Shown here: piece by piece, positions 1 through 9,424 of the stretch | How positions within the stretch are numbered: position 1 is the first letter of the stretch | Layout of the letters: each line of letters opens with the position of its first letter | Origin: Gammaproteobacteria bacterium | GTDB lineage: Bacteria; Pseudomonadota; Gammaproteobacteria; Competibacterales; Competibacteraceae | Assembly: GCA_024235095.1 (NCBI GenBank) | Contig: JACKNC010000001.1 | Coordinates: forward strand, 620,001-684,000 | DNA: 64,000 bases | Direction of reading: 5' to 3' | Program-made: the position numbers and the translations under genes | The notes under the pieces: model-generated | The model's database searches: none | Told to the model about the DNA's origin: nothing | The model's input: only the letters and a program-made list of their open reading frames with translations

Positions 1-268
1 AGTCACGGCTGATAGCGAATATGATTTGCAAGTCTATCAACTGGATAAGGATAGCGATGATCCGCGCTTGTATGCGCTTCTGGAGACGCCGTTGGCGGAG
101 GGGAGCCGGTGTGCGTGGGAGTTGGAGCAACGAGTCAGGCGCTTGAGAAGGAGTTTCAGTACGCTTGAGGGGGTCGAGGTGCGCCAGTACGTGCGTCGCG
201 CGGAGCATGAGCGGCGGGTGCAGCAACGGATTGTGGCTCAGGATCGGCGGCAGATCGATCATCGCTAG
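1..268 (+). CDS. 3' end of an unrecognised gene
   Basis: The frame is open from the first base of the window to a TAG at 266-268, so the start lies outside. About 88 residues are visible. The tail is very rich in Arg, Gln and Glu, with an amphipathic stretch (ELEQRVRRLRRS) that could be a coiled coil. A TTG at 26 could serve as a start, but no ribosome binding site precedes it and the frame stays open upstream, so a partial gene is more likely. I recognise no domain. It stops about 180 bp before the GH5 gene on the same strand. Confidence 0.45.
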   Translation, partial: VTADSEYDLQVYQLDKDSDDPRLYALLETPLAEGSRCAWELEQRVRRLRRSFSTLEGVEVRQYVRRAEHERRVQQRIVAQDRRQIDHR

Positions 269-446
269 ACCTGCAGTCGGAGTGACCACCGTTAATAGTC
301 CTACAGAGAGGAGGGGCGCGGGTTGGTGCGTTCCATATCTCATCCAAGATCACGGGTCAGAACAAACGCGGATCATACAGCCATTTCAAACGAACGCCGG
401 TCAATGCCTGTTACCTTATGTTGCTATTCACTGATATTTTATACAC
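269..446. other. intergenic region upstream of the GH5 gene
   Basis: 178 bp between the partial gene and the glycosidase gene. Short ORFs here are frame shadows. I see no convincing hairpin or -35/-10 pair, although the 3' part (about 400-446) is AT-rich as expected for a promoter. Confidence 0.3.
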
Positions 447-1523
447 ATGACTGCTTTTTGCAAATTATTGATAAGGCTAATCTGCATTATCGCTCTGAAT
501 ACTCTTTTCACTTCGGCTCATTCCACTGAGTGGGGGCCTTTTCGTGGCGCTACTGCGAGCGTCGAAATGAGTGAAAAGGATGTTGCTGACTTTGCCAATC
601 TTGGCGGCAATCTTTTGCGAATCGGTTTTAATCGAATGCCATTGATGCATAAAGAACCACCTTATGAATTTAACGAAAAAGCTTTTGCAAAGCTCGATCA
701 GATACTTGACTGGTGTAAGCATTACGGTGTCAAAGTCGTGATTGATCCACATACAATGCCTGGTACTGAACGCAATACAAGCACATCACCAGATGACGAA
801 ATTTGGCATGATTTTAAGTATCATGATTTGCTCAATAGTCTTTGGGATCGTATTGCCAGACAATACCAAAATCGAAATGATGTCATTGCCGGATATAACC
901 TGCTGAATGAACCAGCCGCTAGGTTATTGCCGTTTCCAGACGGACCTGCTGACTATAACACATTGATTCGGCGGCTTGTTGAAACCGTGCGCAAACAGGA
1001 CAAGACAACGCCAATTATTATTGAACCTCCTGTTGGCCGTACTGTATTAGGTCTACGAGTGAATAGAATGCAAGGCTTGACCTATCTTGAGCCACTCCTG
1101 TATCCAAATATTATTTACAGTCCACATATGTATGAACCTGGCTCGTTTACCCATCAAGGGGTTAAGGATTTCAAAATCGGCATTAAATATCCTGGCCGCA
1201 TTGGTTTGCGCTATTGGGATAAGGAGGCTTTGCGGAAAACATTGGCGCCAGTGGTAGAATGGCAAAGATTACATCAGGTACCAATTTATATCGGCGAATT
1301 TAGTGCTTCGCGCTATTCAGGCGAGAGCGGCGAGCACTATCTTCGCGATTTGATCGATTTATTCGAGGAGTACGGCTGGAGCTGGACCTATCACGCTTGG
1401 CGAGAAGCGCCGGTGTGGGACACTGAAATTGCGGGTACAGAGAAAGATGACCGAGCCAAGTCGGCTAATGCACCACGCTTGCAACTACTCAGGGATGCTT
1501 TTGCTCGTAACCGCGTTCCTTGA
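447..1523 (+). CDS. secreted glycoside hydrolase family 5 (cellulase-like)
   Basis: 358 residues with a Sec-type signal peptide (about residues 1-25, ending near TSAHS), so the enzyme acts in the periplasm or outside. The fold reads as a GH5 beta/alpha barrel. NLLNEPA carries the acid/base Glu155, HMYEPG supplies the usual His227/Tyr229, and IYIGEFSA carries the nucleophile Glu284. VVIDPHTMPG is the early substrate-side His motif. GH5 enzymes hydrolyse beta-1,4-glucans and related beta-glycans. Its position at the end of an EPS locus, convergent with the glycosyltransferases (12 bp gap), suggests trimming, release or turnover of the polymer made next door. The substrate cannot be read from the sequence. 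The ATG at 447 directly precedes the signal peptide. Confidence 0.85.
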   Translation: MTAFCKLLIRLICIIALNTLFTSAHSTEWGPFRGATASVEMSEKDVADFANLGGNLLRIGFNRMPLMHKEPPYEFNEKAFAKLDQILDWCKHYGVKVVIDPHTMPGTERNTSTSPDDEIWHDFKYHDLLNSLWDRIARQYQNRNDVIAGYNLLNEPAARLLPFPDGPADYNTLIRRLVETVRKQDKTTPIIIEPPVGRTVLGLRVNRMQGLTYLEPLLYPNIIYSPHMYEPGSFTHQGVKDFKIGIKYPGRIGLRYWDKEALRKTLAPVVEWQRLHQVPIYIGEFSASRYSGESGEHYLRDLIDLFEEYGWSWTYHAWREAPVWDTEIAGTEKDDRAKSANAPRLQLLRDAFARNRVP

Positions 1524-1534
1524 GAACGCTTTTC

Positions 1535-2647
1535 CTATCTATCGAGCCAGTCCAATAAAAGTTTTTCATACTGACCCAATACCTGATCCCAGGTGAACGC
1601 TTCCTGGAACCGCTGGCGACTGGCGGCACGCATCCGGTTGATTTCATTGTCATCGTCCAGCAGTCGATCCAGTTCCCTTGCACAGTCGTCTTCGTCGGTG
1701 AAGTAGTGAGCGTCGTCCCCTGCAACCCAGCGGTTAAAGCAGTTGTCGTGGGCCAACACCGCATTTCCAGCACCAAGCGCCTCAACCAGCGAGGGATTAG
1801 TGCCACCGACGCGATGCCCGTGAATATAAAGACGGCTGTAGAAACGCAGGGCTTCGACAATGTCCTTATCATAAATTGCTCCGGGGAACAGCACCTCGTT
1901 GCTGGCAGCTTGGCAAACAGCTCGATGGAAGGGTTTACTATCCTGGTAGTGACCCAGCATGACCAGCATTACACTGCGCGGTTTTCGGGAGAAGGCGCGG
2001 ACAATTTCAAGAATAGAATTTTCCGGTTCAGGACGGGCGATAACAGTGATGAAGCGTCCGGGTGAAAGACCCAGAGCGTTTAATTTGATAATGTCAGCAT
2101 CAGTAATTTCCTGTGCGCCATACGGGATCATGGTGATTTTGTTGCGAGAGACACGGGTTGCAAGGTGATTCTTGATTGCTGGGTGATCAGCGATCAGGTG
2201 ATTACCAAACCAGCAGCCGCAGCGTTCATTGAGCCAAAGCCAGGCGCGCTCGTGAAAGCGCCATTTTTCGCGCCGCCATTCGATGCCGTCCATATTGATC
2301 AGGTTGCGAATGCCCTTGAAGCGGTAGGACAGACAGAAAGCAGCAGTATTGTAGCCGAGCGTCAAGACCAGACTGCTTTGGTTTGATTTTATTAAGTGTT
2401 GTATGGAGCGCCAGTCGAAGATGATAGTGCCCATTGCACCTTCTTTTTTCACGGGAATGGTGAAACGACGCACACCTTGCCATTCATCTTCTATAATCGG
2501 ACCGTCATCGCCGTTTTTCTGGCAGTAAACTGTGACTTCCCATCCTCGTGCGACTAGATAAAGGGATAGATATTCCGCAAAAGTCTCAAAGCCACCATGT
2601 TTGGCAGGGATACCGCGAATGCCTGCAATTTCGACAATTTTCTCCAT
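1535..2647 (-). CDS. glycosyltransferase, DUF1972/GT4 type
   Basis: 370 residues. The N-terminus IAGIRGIPAKHGGFET is the DUF1972 signature, a GT-B donor or acceptor half found in rhamnosyl- and other deoxysugar transferases of capsule and EPS loci. The C-terminal half has the GT4 nucleotide-sugar site, including VGGTNPSLVEALGAG with the conserved Glu. It should add one sugar to the lipid-linked repeat unit at the cytoplasmic face. I start at the ATG at 2647 rather than the TTG one codon upstream. It is the last gene of the minus-strand EPS operon and follows the sulfotransferase by 6 bp. The linkage and sugar are unknown. Confidence 0.8.
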   Translation of the reverse strand: MEKIVEIAGIRGIPAKHGGFETFAEYLSLYLVARGWEVTVYCQKNGDDGPIIEDEWQGVRRFTIPVKKEGAMGTIIFDWRSIQHLIKSNQSSLVLTLGYNTAAFCLSYRFKGIRNLINMDGIEWRREKWRFHERAWLWLNERCGCWFGNHLIADHPAIKNHLATRVSRNKITMIPYGAQEITDADIIKLNALGLSPGRFITVIARPEPENSILEIVRAFSRKPRSVMLVMLGHYQDSKPFHRAVCQAASNEVLFPGAIYDKDIVEALRFYSRLYIHGHRVGGTNPSLVEALGAGNAVLAHDNCFNRWVAGDDAHYFTDEDDCARELDRLLDDDNEINRMRAASRQRFQEAFTWDQVLGQYEKLLLDWLDR

Positions 2648-2653
2648 CAATCC

Positions 2654-3655
2654 TTATCCACTTGAGTATCCTAATTCGCGCATTACCACATTAAATTCGG
2701 CTTGAATCGTGGGATGTAGTTCAAAAGGAGGTTTAGGTTCAACAGGGTGCAGGATTTTTTTTGCATATTCGTCAAATTTTTTGTCAATTGCTAATTCGCA
2801 GAATTCTCTTAATGCTGTTAGAGTCTTCGATGTTTCCAAGCAAAGATTCTCATAGATGACAGTGTGAACATCTTTAGGATATTCAACTTGTAGTCGAAGT
2901 CCTTCACGCATCGTAATAATCCACTCCACAGCAGCCATGTCGGTATGGCGAGTAAAACCAGCAATTTCTTTTGTATGCGCCGCTAAACTAGGATGTTCTG
3001 GAACTAACTGTTCTACTAGAAGTTTCCATTTACGTTTATCTATACCCCACCAGTCGTGAGTTTCTCTAATTTTCTGTTTACCTAGTCGTTTTGACCAGTT
3101 CTGTATGGAATAACAAGTGTCCCATCCATTGCGTGTAAGGAAAAGAAATTTTGCGTCTGGAAATATTTTTTTCACAAAAGGTAAACGAAAAACTAACTCA
3201 GGGTACTTATCTACTACACGTGAAGATCCGGTTAATGTTAAATACCAGCCAAATAATCGATGCATGGATTTTTTGACTGATTGTGTAGCCTCTAAAGCTC
3301 CTAATCTGTATTTAGCATCTTCGCGTGAGTAACTACCGATTAAATCTTCTCTATCGTAAGCTGAGTGCCATATAGCTTTTGGTTCGTTAAGAAAACCCAC
3401 ATTTGGATGAATAGATAACACAATACCGAGAACTGTTGTACCACTTCTTCCGGTACCGACGATAAAAATTGGTTTTTGGACAGACTTAGGTGCTGGAATA
3501 CGTTTTTCAATGTTGAAAAGTGCAAATATTAGTGGATTGATCCACCGTCCTTGTGTTGTTAGAGGCCGTCCTTCAAACAAGCTATAACTCAACAAACGAC
3601 TGTAAAGTTTTGTTGGACGTTTTTTTATATATTCTTTGTCAATTTGAGCAATCAT
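2654..3655 (-). CDS. sulfotransferase family protein (first)
   Basis: 333 residues from the ATG at 3655 (a TTG 15 bp upstream is possible). The 5'-phosphosulfate loop is IFIVGTGRSGTTVLG near residue 65, and the 3'-phosphate region is FLFLTRNGWDTCYS, as in PAPS-dependent sulfotransferases. The family moves sulfuryl groups from PAPS to hydroxyls of sugars or lipids. Between an epimerase and a glycosyltransferase in an EPS operon, the natural substrate is the repeat-unit glycan. The gene is AT-rich compared with the export genes. No PAPS synthesis genes (cysDNC) are in the window. The family is clear from the motifs; the acceptor is inferred. Confidence 0.8.
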   Translation of the reverse strand: MIAQIDKEYIKKRPTKLYSRLLSYSLFEGRPLTTQGRWINPLIFALFNIEKRIPAPKSVQKPIFIVGTGRSGTTVLGIVLSIHPNVGFLNEPKAIWHSAYDREDLIGSYSREDAKYRLGALEATQSVKKSMHRLFGWYLTLTGSSRVVDKYPELVFRLPFVKKIFPDAKFLFLTRNGWDTCYSIQNWSKRLGKQKIRETHDWWGIDKRKWKLLVEQLVPEHPSLAAHTKEIAGFTRHTDMAAVEWIITMREGLRLQVEYPKDVHTVIYENLCLETSKTLTALREFCELAIDKKFDEYAKKILHPVEPKPPFELHPTIQAEFNVVMRELGYSSG

Positions 3656-3683
3656 AATTAGTTTTAACAATTACCAATTATAG

Positions 3684-4598
3684 TTAATCAAGATTAGATA
3701 ACCAATTCCAGTGCGCTCTTATACCAGTTTCCATATCAGTTTTTGGTTGCCAATCGAACTCAATTCTTGTTTTAATTATATCTAAAGTAATCTTCTTAAC
3801 ATCAAATGCTCTTCCTGACCGGTAATCAACGTCTAAATTTTTTCCGGAAACCCTACGGATTATTTCTAGCAAGTCATTAAGTGAATAACCAACACCACTT
3901 CCCACATTGAATACTCCGACCTCGTCACCAAAGCCAGCTTTCACACAGAGAGAAACAAGATCACTAATATAAATGTAATCGCGAATAACCGAGCCGTCTC
4001 CCCATATCTGAATTCGGTCACCATCCTTCAATCTTTGTAAGAAAGTGGAGATAACACCTTGCACACCAATATGCCCCTGTCGAGGACCATATGGATTAGA
4101 TGGGCGAAGAATAACAGGTTTGATTGCATGCAATTGTTTGAACATTAATAGATAATTTTCAACAGCTACTTTGATTACACCATACGAGCAAATCGGGTTT
4201 AATGGATGTGTTTCTGGGACTGGCTCGATAGTTGGATTTCCATATACTGTGCCTCCAGAAGAAAGATAAACAATACGCTTAACCCCTAGCTTAATCATTT
4301 GTTGGATTAGCTGCACAGTACCAACTAAATTTCCATTGATATCAGCAACAGGATCAAGGTTTGAAGTACTCGGCACAGATGTACTGATTAGGTGAAAAAC
4401 AATGTCCACATCTTGCAACGCCTCTGCAATCTGCGCAGAGTCGCTAAATGCTCCAATACGGTAATCTACAAAAGGATGGGGTTTCTGATAGCGATTTGGA
4501 TTGCGATCAAAAACACGAATTCGGCAATCGATTGCTCTTAGCTCGTCAACAAGATGTGAACCAATAAATCCATTACCGCCCAGAACTAGTACGCGCAT
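3684..4598 (-). CDS. NAD-dependent epimerase/dehydratase (SDR, extended)
   Basis: 304 residues. The Rossmann motif VLGGNGFIGSHL is at the N-terminus. The catalytic YGVIK (YxxxK) follows a Ser/Thr-rich strand (VYLSSGGTVYG). RPSNPYGPRQ and the IRDYIYISDLV motif are typical of UDP-sugar 4-epimerases and related dehydratases. It should convert a nucleotide sugar (for example UDP-Glc/UDP-Gal or a uronic acid) for EPS assembly; the exact substrate is open. The start overlaps the 3' end of the upstream glycosyltransferase gene by 26 bp, which argues for translational coupling. The downstream sulfotransferase ATG is 28 bp away. Confidence 0.82.
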   Translation of the reverse strand: MRVLVLGGNGFIGSHLVDELRAIDCRIRVFDRNPNRYQKPHPFVDYRIGAFSDSAQIAEALQDVDIVFHLISTSVPSTSNLDPVADINGNLVGTVQLIQQMIKLGVKRIVYLSSGGTVYGNPTIEPVPETHPLNPICSYGVIKVAVENYLLMFKQLHAIKPVILRPSNPYGPRQGHIGVQGVISTFLQRLKDGDRIQIWGDGSVIRDYIYISDLVSLCVKAGFGDEVGVFNVGSGVGYSLNDLLEIIRRVSGKNLDVDYRSGRAFDVKKITLDIIKTRIEFDWQPKTDMETGIRAHWNWLSNLD

Positions 4599-5814
4599 CT
4601 AGCACCTTTTTATAAATACTCATTAACTTTTCGTATTGCTGTTCATCGTTAAATTCCGAATCAGAATATTCTTTAGCTCTACGTCCCATTTCGACTGCTT
4701 TTTCCGAATTATTCCATAAATCAAGCATTGCATCTGCTAATAATCTTATATCGTGAGCTGGGTATACAATTCCTCGCTCACCGTGCTTTACCAATTCAGG
4801 AATTCCACCACGATCTGTTCCAATTACAGCCTTTCCAAAAGCAAAAGATTGATTGATAACATAAGGAAAATTTTCATGCCACACAGACGGAACTACAACG
4901 AATCGGGTTCTCTTCAATATATCATCTAAGGCAGTACCCCAAAGCGATCCAACAAATTCAATATTATTTAAGCCAAGACTGTTAGCTAAAGCTTTGAGCT
5001 TTCCTGCGTCAGGACCGTTACCTACAATTTTAAGGCGAACTGTTGGTGCAAGTGCTGCTGCGCTTACAAGTATATCTACACCTTTTTCATCAATCAATCG
5101 CCCAAAGTAAAGTCCATAATCTTCATAATCCGGACTGTATGGATATTTCCGGCTTTCAAATGGATTGCGTAGCATATCCCAACAAAATGAACCCACACCC
5201 CAAAAATTTTCAGTTTCACGCGCCATAAATTCACTTGAAAACAAATACATATCAACATACTTACTATAGATATTCATGGCATTATGCGAGTAAGCCTCCA
5301 GACTGCTTGCAATACTGAATGCCAGTGAATCCTTACAACAACGATTGACAATAGCTTTATAGAAACGCTTACCTCGGCAATCAGTACAGATATGTCCATG
5401 ATGATAGAGTTTGTAATTCGGACAGATGTGCTTATAGTCATTGCAGGACATTACCACCGGCACATCTGCTTCGTAGGCCGCCACCAGGATAGATGGCGTT
5501 AAGTGAACATGAATAGCAAACGCATGTACTAAATCAGGTTTTGTATCATCTAGCAAACGAGCAAATTTTTCTTTTGCCTTGAGTGAGTAAATCATCCGCT
5601 TAATATTAAATGCACGTCTCAAAATATTACCATCGCTGTACTCGGGTGGATCAATAAAATACTTTTCATATGGGCTAGGTCTATTGTCTGATGTGCTGGT
5701 TGAAAAATAAACAACCTCATGCCCATGTTCTTCAAGTAATCGGCCGGTTTCAAAGAAAAATACTTCAGCACCTCCGGTGAGCTTAAAGAACTTATGAGTT
5801 AGTAATAATTTCAT
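4573..5814 (-). CDS. glycosyltransferase family 4
   Basis: 413 residues. The N-terminal acceptor domain begins LLLTHKFFKLTGGAEVFFFETG with the Gly-rich loop of GT-B enzymes. The C-terminal donor domain has YFGRLIDEKGVDIL and the E-x7-E-like FVVVPSVWHENFPYVINQSFAFGKAV. A Cys-rich stretch in the middle (CNDYKHICPNYKLYHHGHIC, then CRGK and NRCC) resembles the small metal-binding insertion seen in some GT4 enzymes that act with capsule genes. Cytoplasmic or membrane-associated. The 3' end overlaps the epimerase start by 26 bp. About 250 bp of AT-rich non-coding DNA separates it from the upstream sulfotransferase, so an internal promoter is possible. Confidence 0.82.
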   Translation of the reverse strand: MKLLLTHKFFKLTGGAEVFFFETGRLLEEHGHEVVYFSTSTSDNRPSPYEKYFIDPPEYSDGNILRRAFNIKRMIYSLKAKEKFARLLDDTKPDLVHAFAIHVHLTPSILVAAYEADVPVVMSCNDYKHICPNYKLYHHGHICTDCRGKRFYKAIVNRCCKDSLAFSIASSLEAYSHNAMNIYSKYVDMYLFSSEFMARETENFWGVGSFCWDMLRNPFESRKYPYSPDYEDYGLYFGRLIDEKGVDILVSAAALAPTVRLKIVGNGPDAGKLKALANSLGLNNIEFVGSLWGTALDDILKRTRFVVVPSVWHENFPYVINQSFAFGKAVIGTDRGGIPELVKHGERGIVYPAHDIRLLADAMLDLWNNSEKAVEMGRRAKEYSDSEFNDEQQYEKLMSIYKKVLDARTSSGR

Positions 5815-6061
5815 TTCCGTCTTAATCGAAAGGTGAAAATGCGAAGTAAAAACGCGACTAGCTATCTAATTGGTTGGCCTATCAGTGTAAAGTAACCTCG
5901 AACCTCCATTAATACTCCTCTAGGGCAACCCAACCTATACTCGTGTTCCTGCCACTCATCGATAATGCTTAAATTGCGGCCTATTTAGATACTAAATTAT
6001 TAAAATTTTTTATATAGAAATCGAAAGTGGGTTAATTTTTAGCTAACCTTAAAATCATACT
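5815..6061. other. AT-rich gap within the EPS operon
   Basis: 247 bp between the second sulfotransferase gene and the GT4 gene, both on the minus strand. I find no ORF of substance and no clear hairpin. The end nearest the sulfotransferase is extremely AT-rich. It may hold an internal promoter or be the scar of a lost gene. Confidence 0.3.
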
Positions 6062-6967
6062 TTATATTTTCCATAGTTTTATGGGTCTTTCTAAGCAAGA
6101 TTCTAGCTTGATTATATCATTTTCATAAAAAGACATTAATCTCTCATAAGTAATTGGATTAATCTTGGTTGATTTGTCAAGATTTGCACTACGAAGTTTG
6201 TTACGTAGCATTTTTGCTAATGAGTACAGACGGATTGTCTTAAAAAAACCACGAATAACCTTTTTAGAAAAACCTTTTGGATGGATTATTCTCTGCAAAA
6301 CTAAATTTTTGGGGATTCCAGACTCATTATGAACTTGACCCATCGATGCAAAAGGATAGTAATCCACCCCCAAAAATTGATATATTTCTCCCATTTCTTC
6401 ATTAAGGTTTTTTATCCATTCTTCAAATATTATTATTTTCACATTAGTAAATTCTTTACAATACGAATAAACTGCATCACTTAACATTCCACATGCTCGG
6501 TAGTGCCAAAAGAACTCATAGTTTTGGTTAATGCGATATTCCTCTGCATCAAGCGCCGCTTCAAAATTCAAAGTTTCTCGGCCATCTCTTATTAAATGCA
6601 TGTAATTTGAGAATGCCCTATTTGCAGGATTTCTAATCATTATTATAATCTTAACGTCCCCTAATATTTTTTTAATCTTTGGGATTGCGCCATTCCAGTA
6701 GTAAAGCGAGTCAGGACTTGCTTCACCACGCAAAGGATATGCATCAGAATTGTCAAATAATTTCTTATATTCATCGAAATTTTTGACTATTTGAGACTCT
6801 ACTAAGTCATCACCAGGGCCTTTTAGTGGAGATGGGTAGCAGCCATACGAAAAAAATTTCGGTTCCTTCTTGGCAGGAGTAAATATTTGCGGATGTTCTC
6901 CTAAATACTCGAAAAGCGAGGTGGTTCCTGCTTTAGCAGCACCAACAATTAGAAAGTTTGGTAACAT
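6062..6967 (-). CDS. sulfotransferase domain protein (second)
   Basis: 301 residues from the ATG at 6967. The PAPS loop FLIVGAAKAGTTSLFEYL lies at the N-terminus, followed by HPQIFTPAKKEPKFFS, the usual lysine-containing strand of the heparan-sulfate-type sulfotransferase subfamily. KIIIMIRNPANRAFSNY is the 3'-phosphate-binding segment. It is distinct from the first sulfotransferase in this operon and closer to the NDST-like subfamily, so the two enzymes probably sulfate different positions. It lies between the Wzy-like polymerase (36 bp upstream) and the GT4 gene. The acceptor sugar is inferred from context only. Confidence 0.82.
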   Translation of the reverse strand: MLPNFLIVGAAKAGTTSLFEYLGEHPQIFTPAKKEPKFFSYGCYPSPLKGPGDDLVESQIVKNFDEYKKLFDNSDAYPLRGEASPDSLYYWNGAIPKIKKILGDVKIIIMIRNPANRAFSNYMHLIRDGRETLNFEAALDAEEYRINQNYEFFWHYRACGMLSDAVYSYCKEFTNVKIIIFEEWIKNLNEEMGEIYQFLGVDYYPFASMGQVHNESGIPKNLVLQRIIHPKGFSKKVIRGFFKTIRLYSLAKMLRNKLRSANLDKSTKINPITYERLMSFYENDIIKLESCLERPIKLWKI

Positions 6968-7002
6968 CAATCAAGCCCTCAAATTGGTCGAAATACCTTA
7001 AA

Positions 7003-8337
7003 TCAGTCTACTACTAAATTATGTTTTCTAATGATTAGAGCATTTGAATATGCTAAACTTAGGCCTATCAATATCCAAAATAGCAAGGCTATAGGCTTCG
7101 CTTGAAAAGGGGATGTTGTTACAGCCATTACTATAAATAAAAAAAGCACTGTTCGCATACTGCTGAAGAGTGCTATATCAAAGTCAACATGCGAATAGCG
7201 AATCATACTCAAATTTTTCCATATTTTTAATAGAAAGACTATAAAAAGGATAAATCCTAATAAACCATGTTGACCAGCTATGGAAGCAAGATTATTGTCT
7301 TGAAAAACACCTTTCGGAATATAGTATCCACCAGCCAAAACATTTTCTTCTCTAGAAGTTGCTAATTTATAGTAAACGATGCTCCCCCAATTTCCAGCGC
7401 CTATACCTATTAAAGGTGAATCCGATAAGATATTTAAAGTTGCAAGTGCATACGTTATTCGGCCTACAGTAGTGATATGCTCGTAGTAACTAATATCAAA
7501 TAAAGACGAGAACCGATCAGCTATAAATGAAAATGCGCTATTCTCGCTATTGCTTAGTGAAAAAACGGTAATTAGCGCAACAAGAGAAAAAAACATTAAA
7601 GTCACTAGTAAAAGAGGACGTTTTATCCATTCTGAGAAAAGTACAACCAATATAACACTAAACAAAAGTAACCAAACAGTTTTTGACGCAGCAACCAAAA
7701 TCAAAATTACTCCGCCTAACATATAGTAAATTGGGACATGAGACCTTTCATCGAACAAAAATCTTTTTAATTTATAGACTATCACTATTGAAATCAAAAT
7801 AATAAAAGAAAAAAAATTCTTACTCAGCAATGTCCCAGATACAACATTTTGCAATATTCCCGATGTTCTATATTCAGGCTTTGATAAAATATAGTCATTC
7901 AAGAAAAAGAGAGTTACTTGCTCACCCCCAACGATTTGAAGAAATCCAATTAACCATTGGATTCCAATAACTAAAAGACTTATTCGTAAGAATCTTATAA
8001 TATGAATTCTTTTTATCGAACAAGATAAAAGTAGAAAGGCAATAGGAACATATTTCAATTCTATAAAGATAGAGTAAACTGATTCTACAGGGGATACACC
8101 TTGAATTAGGCTTGATATTATCCATACAGTGATAACAATAGAAAACAGTGCCTCAGTCTTATAAAATTTTCCCTGAATATTTTTTTCTGCTACATAGCAA
8201 AAATAGAAAAAACCCAAAAAGATAAAGTCGATTAAGTCAAAAAAATCGCCTAACTTAAACTTTAAAAAAGGTTCTAGGCTTAGAATAAAAAAATAAAGGC
8301 CTAACATATAAATTAACATTGTTGGTTGTTGTAGCAC
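7003..8337 (-). CDS. O-antigen ligase/polymerase-like membrane protein (Wzy-type)
   Basis: 444 residues with about ten to twelve hydrophobic segments and one larger soluble loop (about residues 265-350) before the last helices, the layout of Wzy/WaaL proteins. The stretch IGIGAGNWG within this loop resembles the conserved loop of the Wzy_C superfamily. Wzy joins undecaprenyl-linked repeat units in the periplasm. The start is GTG at 8337, chosen because AGGGGA lies about 8 bp upstream; an in-frame ATG 18 bp downstream is the alternative. The gene has a very low GC content. With a flippase, a starter transferase, Wza and Wzc nearby, a Wzx/Wzy-dependent pathway is the best reading. Confidence 0.75.
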   Translation of the reverse strand: MLQQPTMLIYMLGLYFFILSLEPFLKFKLGDFFDLIDFIFLGFFYFCYVAEKNIQGKFYKTEALFSIVITVWIISSLIQGVSPVESVYSIFIELKYVPIAFLLLSCSIKRIHIIRFLRISLLVIGIQWLIGFLQIVGGEQVTLFFLNDYILSKPEYRTSGILQNVVSGTLLSKNFFSFIILISIVIVYKLKRFLFDERSHVPIYYMLGGVILILVAASKTVWLLLFSVILVVLFSEWIKRPLLLVTLMFFSLVALITVFSLSNSENSAFSFIADRFSSLFDISYYEHITTVGRITYALATLNILSDSPLIGIGAGNWGSIVYYKLATSREENVLAGGYYIPKGVFQDNNLASIAGQHGLLGFILFIVFLLKIWKNLSMIRYSHVDFDIALFSSMRTVLFLFIVMAVTTSPFQAKPIALLFWILIGLSLAYSNALIIRKHNLVVD

Positions 8338-8401
8338 TACTGCTGTTCCCCTATAAACTACGACGCCTCAATGGGCAATAACTGCATTTAATAACCAATC
8401 A

Positions 8402-9301
8402 CTACTGTAAGGATTTTTTAGAAATGAGATAAGCGCCTTCAATATATCCGATAATGGGCGATATACTGCGAAATTTAGCAGCGGCCGACAAACTATGGAT
8501 AAAGCGTCCAAACTCAGAGACAAAAAAGTCTACCCATCGAAAGCCACATATTTTCTTATTTTTTCTGAACCAGTAATGGTGATTTACAAGCTGCATCTTG
8601 AACAATCTTTTAAGTGAAAGCCTTGAAACAGGAGACTGCCTGTGTTCGCATCGCCAGCTTGTATCTATTATTAAACGATACTTCCCAGCAACTCGACAAG
8701 AAAAATCTAAATCTTCTCCATAACCATAATCAGAAAAATGTTCATCAAACAGAAAATCTCGAAAGACTTTTGTAGCATATGCCATCATAAAGCCATTGAG
8801 AGCTTGAGTTTCAATTACCTGAGTACCTGCTGCTATGGGATAAACAGCATAACCTGATTTCTTTAACCCCGCACGATTAAAAGAAAACTCTGGTAGGAGA
8901 AAAAGCCGACGCATAAAAGACGTAGGCGACATATTCCCATCAATCCCACCAACTCCACCTAAATTACTATCATTATTATTCAACTTTATAATTTCTTTAA
9001 ATTTTTTAATACAATTTATATCCACAACTGCATCATCATCCAAAAACAAACACCACTCACTATTTGGGTTTAGCTTGCCAATCCCCAAATTACGTTGGCG
9101 AGTTAATCCCTTGATCGAACTAAAATAACGTAAAAGATCATCATTAAATGATTCAACAACAACTCTACTTCTGTCATTAGGACTTGAGTCAACGATAATT
9201 ACCTCTATTGGTTGAATGACTTGCCGCAATATATGCTCCAAACAAATTCTAAGATCGTCTGGTCTGTTAAATGTCGCAATTATTACCGATATGGCGCTCA
9301 T
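8402..9301 (-). CDS. glycosyltransferase family 2
   Basis: 299 residues from the ATG at 9301; an upstream in-frame start at 9334 adds 11 residues that do not match the family. SVIIATFNRPDDLRICL is the GT-A N-terminus. DSSPNDRS and the metal-binding FLDDDAVVD (a DXD-type motif) follow, then YGYGEDLDFSCRVAG, which carries the ED acid site. This inverting family adds one sugar per enzyme at the cytoplasmic face. The gene lies between the flippase and polymerase genes of the EPS operon. Sugar specificity cannot be assigned. Confidence 0.8.
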   Translation of the reverse strand: MSAISVIIATFNRPDDLRICLEHILRQVIQPIEVIIVDSSPNDRSRVVVESFNDDLLRYFSSIKGLTRQRNLGIGKLNPNSEWCLFLDDDAVVDINCIKKFKEIIKLNNNDSNLGGVGGIDGNMSPTSFMRRLFLLPEFSFNRAGLKKSGYAVYPIAAGTQVIETQALNGFMMAYATKVFRDFLFDEHFSDYGYGEDLDFSCRVAGKYRLIIDTSWRCEHRQSPVSRLSLKRLFKMQLVNHHYWFRKNKKICGFRWVDFFVSEFGRFIHSLSAAAKFRSISPIIGYIEGAYLISKKSLQ

Positions 9302-9424
9302 CACTAAAGATTCCACTGTTAAGCAAATCGGCAAACACCAAAGTGATACTCAAGTTTTTTCAAGATGGTATGGAAACATGATGAGCAACTTAGCTGCACT
9401 TAATGAGCATCTGCCTTTATTTTG

